A stretch of DNA of 64,000 nucleotides from Thermoanaerobacterium aotearoense (lineage in GTDB: Bacteria > Bacillota > Thermoanaerobacteria > Thermoanaerobacterales > Thermoanaerobacteraceae), in contig NZ_CP047602.1 in NCBI RefSeq assembly GCF_009905255.1, forward strand, positions 558,001 through 622,000, given 5' to 3'. Within the stretch, counting starts at the first letter, position 1; every line of letters starts with the position of its first letter. Positions 61,097 to 64,000 of this stretch are shown here, one piece after another. The notes under the pieces are model-generated. The model was not told where the DNA came from. It ran no database searches and saw only the letters and a program-made list of their open reading frames with translations. The translations under genes were made by a program, and so were the position numbers.

Positions 61097-61701
61097 CAAT
61101 TGTGGGAATGGGTCCTGGGAGTAAAAGGTTTATTACCAATTATGCACTGGAAAAAATAAGAAAAGCGAATGTGCTGGTAGGAGGAAAAAGACATATTGAA
61201 GAATTTGAAGATATCGAATGTGAAAAGATCATTATAAATGCTTCAACTGATTATAGCAGTATTCTTAAAAAAGAAGGTAATATTGTCATCTTAGCATCTG
61301 GTGATCCTTTATTATATGGAATTGCTGAAGTGATTTTAAAATATGTTGATAAAGATAAAGTGGAGATTATACCTGGTATAAGTTCGGTACAGTATATGTG
61401 TGCAAAACTCAAAATAACCATGAATGATTTGACGATTGTTAGTCTACATGGGCGTGATGATGACTTAGTAAAAGAATTAAAATCAAAGAAGAAAGTTGCT
61501 GTTTTTACTGATGATAAGCATACACCACAATTTATTGCATCATCATTAAAAGAGCAAGATTTTAAAGATATTAAGATATATGTTGGTGAAAATCTTTCTT
61601 ATGATATGGAAAAAATTTATTCTTTTACTGTAGAAGAACTTTCAAACTGTAATATAAAATTTGATTTAAATGTAGTGGTGATAACATGTGGCAATACATG
61701 A
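61090..61701 (+). CDS. cbiE: cobalt-precorrin-7 (C5)-methyltransferase
   Basis: A 203-aa SAM-dependent tetrapyrrole methylase. VGMGPGSKRFITNYALE near residue 5 is the family start, ASGDPLLYGIAEVIL near 73 binds SAM, and IPGISSVQYMCAKL near 98 is the GISS motif. In many bacteria cbiE and cbiT are fused as CobL; here they are separate genes overlapping by 16 bases. Confidence 0.94.
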   Translation: MVTIVGMGPGSKRFITNYALEKIRKANVLVGGKRHIEEFEDIECEKIIINASTDYSSILKKEGNIVILASGDPLLYGIAEVILKYVDKDKVEIIPGISSVQYMCAKLKITMNDLTIVSLHGRDDDLVKELKSKKKVAVFTDDKHTPQFIASSLKEQDFKDIKIYVGENLSYDMEKIYSFTVEELSNCNIKFDLNVVVITCGNT

Positions 61702-62267
61702 CATCAGGCATTCCTGATGAATATTTTGTAAGAGGAAATATTCCTATGACAAAGGAAGAAATAAGAGTTTTATCAATATCAAAGCTTAGGCTAAAAGAAG
61801 ACAGTACAATATGGGATATAGGAGCTGGTACAGGTTCTGTGTCTGTTGAAGCTGCATTGGCAGCGAAAAAAGGTGTTGTTTATTCTATTGAAAAAGAAAA
61901 AGAAGGAATAAAACTTATAAGCGAAAACATTAAAAAATTTAATGTAAATAACATTGTTGTGGTGAATGGCATAGCTCCTGATGTTCTTATGGATTTACCA
62001 TCACCTGACAGGGTATTCATTGGAGGTACAGGTGATAAAATGCACCATATATTTGACATTGTTACAAGCAAATTAAAAGAGAAAGGGATAGTAGTGATAA
62101 ACGGGATCACGCTTGATACCGCTTATTATGCCAATCATTATTTCAAACAAAAAAATTATGATGTTCAAACAATATGCGTAAATGTTTCTGTGTCAAGAGA
62201 GGCTGGACAAAAAACGATGATGGTTTCGCAAAATCCTGTGTACATAATATCAGCGAAAAGAGAGTGA
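61686..62267 (+). CDS. cbiT: cobalt-precorrin-6B (C15)-methyltransferase (decarboxylating)
   Basis: A 193-aa class I SAM methyltransferase. IPDEYFVRGNIPMTKEEIR near residue 9 is the CbiT start, WDIGAGTGSVSVEAALAAKKG near 42 holds the SAM-binding GxGxG, and PDRVFIGGTGDKM near 105 is typical. It methylates C15 and decarboxylates the acetate side chain. An internal ATG at 61698 is a possible alternative start. Confidence 0.95.
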   Translation: MWQYMTSGIPDEYFVRGNIPMTKEEIRVLSISKLRLKEDSTIWDIGAGTGSVSVEAALAAKKGVVYSIEKEKEGIKLISENIKKFNVNNIVVVNGIAPDVLMDLPSPDRVFIGGTGDKMHHIFDIVTSKLKEKGIVVINGITLDTAYYANHYFKQKNYDVQTICVNVSVSREAGQKTMMVSQNPVYIISAKRE

Positions 62268-62271
62268 TAGA

Positions 62272-62946
62272 ATGGCTAAATTATACGGAATAGGTGTTGG
62301 AATAGGTGATAAAAATTTGATTTCCTTAAAAGCTGTGGAAACACTTGGACAAGTTGATGTGGTTGTGGCGCCGACAAGTAAAGGAGAAGGAAGTATTGCT
62401 TATGAAATTGCGAAACCTTATATAAAAAGTGATGTGGTGTTTTTGGAATTTCCGATGATATATACAAAAGAAAACCTTAAGGCAAAATGGGATGAAAATA
62501 TAAAGAAAATCAAGAGATTTCTTGATGAAGGGAAAAATGTGGCTTTTATAACCATAGGAGATCCTATGATCTACAGTACATACGTATATATACTAAACGG
62601 GATTGAAGGATATGAAGCGGAAACTATCCCTGGAATTAGTTCATTTAGTGCGGCTGCTTCTAGATTAAATATTCCAATTGCGACGGGTGATGAAGCTTTT
62701 GCGGTTATTCCATCAGGAGATATTTTAGAAATCTCAAAAGCGCTTGATATGTTTGATAATGTGGTATTGATGAAAATTTCAAGACGATTTGATGAAATAG
62801 TGAAAATCTTAAAAGAAAAAAATTTTAAAGGATATCTTGTTATTAAATGTGGTCATGATGATGAACAAATATCCTTGAATCTTGACGAGTACATAGGGAA
62901 AAAGATAGATTATATGTCTCTGATTATTGCAAAAAAGGAGAGATAA
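62272..62946 (+). CDS. cbiL: cobalt-precorrin-2 (C20)-methyltransferase
   Basis: A 224-aa tetrapyrrole methylase. The usual start motif GVGPGDPELLT reads GVGIGDKNLIS here, so both prolines are replaced; the rest agrees (ITIGDPMIYSTYVYI near 95, TIPGISSFSAAASRL near 120). This may only be family variation. Context and the C20-type C-terminus favour CbiL over CbiF or CbiH. It is 4 bases after cbiT and overlaps cbiF by one base (TAATG). Confidence 0.9.
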   Translation: MAKLYGIGVGIGDKNLISLKAVETLGQVDVVVAPTSKGEGSIAYEIAKPYIKSDVVFLEFPMIYTKENLKAKWDENIKKIKRFLDEGKNVAFITIGDPMIYSTYVYILNGIEGYEAETIPGISSFSAAASRLNIPIATGDEAFAVIPSGDILEISKALDMFDNVVLMKISRRFDEIVKILKEKNFKGYLVIKCGHDDEQISLNLDEYIGKKIDYMSLIIAKKER

Positions 62947-63707
62947 TGGTGGTTTATTTTATTGGTGCGGGACCAGGAGATCCTGAACTTATTACATTGA
63001 AAGGAATTAAGGTATTGCAAAAATGTGATGTTGTGATCTATGCTGGATCACTTGTAAACAAAGATCTGCTGAAATACGCAAAGTCAGGTGTGGAAGTTTA
63101 TGATAGCTCTACATTAAACCTTGATGAAATAATTGATCTAATGATTAAGGCAAATAAAGATAAAAAAGATGTAGCACGATTGCATACAGGAGACCCTGCA
63201 ATTTACGGAGCTATACATGAACAAATTATGAGGCTTGAGAGGGAAAACATAAACTACGAAGTAATTCCTGGAGTAAGTTCATTTTTGGCGGCAGCGTCAG
63301 TTTTAAAAAAAGAATTGACAATTCCTGAGATAACTCAGACAGTGATTATAACGCGTATAGGTGGAAGGACAGTAGTCCCAAAAGATGAGGAAATAGAGGC
63401 TTTGTCATGTCATGGGGCTACCATGGCAATATTTTTAAGTGTTCAGGAAATTGATAAAGTTATTACAGAATTGAAGAAAGGTTATAATGAAGATACACCT
63501 GTTGCTGTTGTATACAAAGCCACTTGGGAGGATCAGATGATTGTTACTGGCACTATTAATGACATTTCTCATAAGGTTAAATCAAAAGGCATAAATAGTA
63601 CTGCTATAATACTTGTCGGAGAATTTTTAAACAGTAATATAGAAACTTTCTCAAGGCTTTATGATAAAGAATTTTCACATAGCTATAGGAAGAAAGATGG
63701 CTTATGA
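62946..63707 (+). CDS. cbiF: cobalt-precorrin-4 (C11)-methyltransferase
   Basis: A 253-aa tetrapyrrole methylase. VYFIGAGPGDPELITLKG near residue 3, YAGSLV near 32, ARLHTGDPAIYGAIHEQ near 78 and YEVIPGVSSFLAAAS near 105 are the CbiF/CobM set; the LHTGDPA variant and ELTIPEITQTVIITR near 125 separate it from other methylases. ATG overlaps the cbiL stop. Its stop overlaps the cbiG start (TTATGA). Confidence 0.95.
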   Translation: MVVYFIGAGPGDPELITLKGIKVLQKCDVVIYAGSLVNKDLLKYAKSGVEVYDSSTLNLDEIIDLMIKANKDKKDVARLHTGDPAIYGAIHEQIMRLERENINYEVIPGVSSFLAAASVLKKELTIPEITQTVIITRIGGRTVVPKDEEIEALSCHGATMAIFLSVQEIDKVITELKKGYNEDTPVAVVYKATWEDQMIVTGTINDISHKVKSKGINSTAIILVGEFLNSNIETFSRLYDKEFSHSYRKKDGL

Positions 63708-64000
63708 AAATAGCAATAGTTGCTATCACAAAGAATGCTGCCATTATTGCAAAAAAGTTATATGAAGTATTGGAAGGAGATGTGTTTGTAAAAGAAAAAT
63801 ATAGATTTGACGGCAGTTATGCTATTGAAGGTGATTTTATAAATTTTGTACATAATATTTTTCATAAATATAGTGGTATTGTATTTATAATGGCTACAGG
63901 AATTGTAGTTAGATCTATCGCAGGAGTTATTAATGATAAATTTACAGATCCTGCAGTTGTTGTGGTTGATGAAAAGGGAAAATACGCTATAAGTCTTTTA
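63704..64000 (+). CDS. cbiG: cobalt-precorrin-5A hydrolase, 5' part (cut by window edge)
   Basis: The first 99 codons of CbiG, which opens the lactone ring and releases acetaldehyde (C2 unit) from cobalt-precorrin-5A. KIAIVAITKNAAIIAKKLYE at the start and IVFIMATGIVVRSIAGVI near 62 with VVVVDEKGKYAISLL match the CbiG N-terminal domain. ATG 63704 overlaps the cbiF stop. The gene continues past the right edge, so length and C-terminal domain cannot be checked. Confidence 0.9.
   Translation, partial: MKIAIVAITKNAAIIAKKLYEVLEGDVFVKEKYRFDGSYAIEGDFINFVHNIFHKYSGIVFIMATGIVVRSIAGVINDKFTDPAVVVVDEKGKYAISLL

Overview
The window reads as a chromosomal segment of a low-GC, spore-forming, motile, anaerobic Firmicute of the Thermoanaerobacterales, most like Thermoanaerobacterium. 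This is inferred from gene content, not from a search. The grounds are: strict-anaerobe oxidative defence (rubrerythrin, peroxiredoxin, hemerythrin); anaerobic cobalamin genes; sporulation-linked genes (YyaC, GerMN lipoprotein, Spo0E-like phosphatase); a Gram-positive flagellar cluster in the Bacillus comFC-to-hag order; and strong AGGAGG ribosome binding sites with frequent TTG and GTG starts. No rRNA, insertion sequence, prophage or CRISPR array is visible. The window cuts two genes: aconitase on the left and cbiG on the right.

Layout. 0-4 kb: end of aconitase, an HD phosphohydrolase, tyrS, a CapA-like protein. 4-7.3 kb (minus): a pantothenate operon, DUF2520 oxidoreductase-panB-panC-panD, behind a leader that matches the pan RNA motif and ends in an intrinsic terminator. 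7.4-8.3 kb: a MntA/HepT toxin-antitoxin pair. 8.3-14.8 kb: HD hydrolase, a surface protein, DUF421/DUF4363 membrane pair, HAD phosphatase, a 44-aa membrane peptide, ccpA with a cre-like site on its own promoter, and nagA. 14.9-22.2 kb: a two-component system followed by a GerMN lipoprotein, yyaC, and a large exported phosphodiester glycosidase-like protein. 22.5-25.5 kb: tRNA-Pro, tRNA-Val, tRNA-Tyr, peroxiredoxin-rubrerythrin, and an S-box (SAM-I) riboswitch with metK. 25.6-29.3 kb: HD-GYP protein, a 41-A homopolymer, a gene that may be ComK-like, recD2.

29.3-51.6 kb is a motility region: comFC-yvyF-flgM-flgN-flgK-flgL-yviE-fliW-csrA-hag, then a glycosylation operon (small unknown gene, Maf/DUF115 transferase, and the seven genes legB, legC, legG, legI, legH, ptmE, legF expected for CMP-legionaminic acid). 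After a non-flagellar insert (NlpC/P60 hydrolase and a putative DNA-repair radical SAM pair) come a Spo0E-like phosphatase gene, flaG, fliD, fliS and a FliT-like gene. Six sites fit the sigma-28 promoter pattern. The hag leader carries a hairpin with GGA in its loop, as expected for CsrA control.

51.7-58.8 kb: zinc-ribbon protein, a polar amino-acid ABC transporter, hpf with a sigma-H-type promoter, a two-part unknown protein, a 27-aa hydrophobic peptide gene followed by a membrane HD-GYP protein and a DUF5317 membrane protein, niaR, and a bacteriohemerythrin. 58.9-64 kb: the cbiX-C-D-E-T-L-F-G anaerobic cobalamin operon. The least explained and most promising items are the 27-aa peptide/HD-GYP/DUF5317 unit with its leader, the A41 tract before the ComK-like gene, and the sigma-28-driven Spo0E-like gene.
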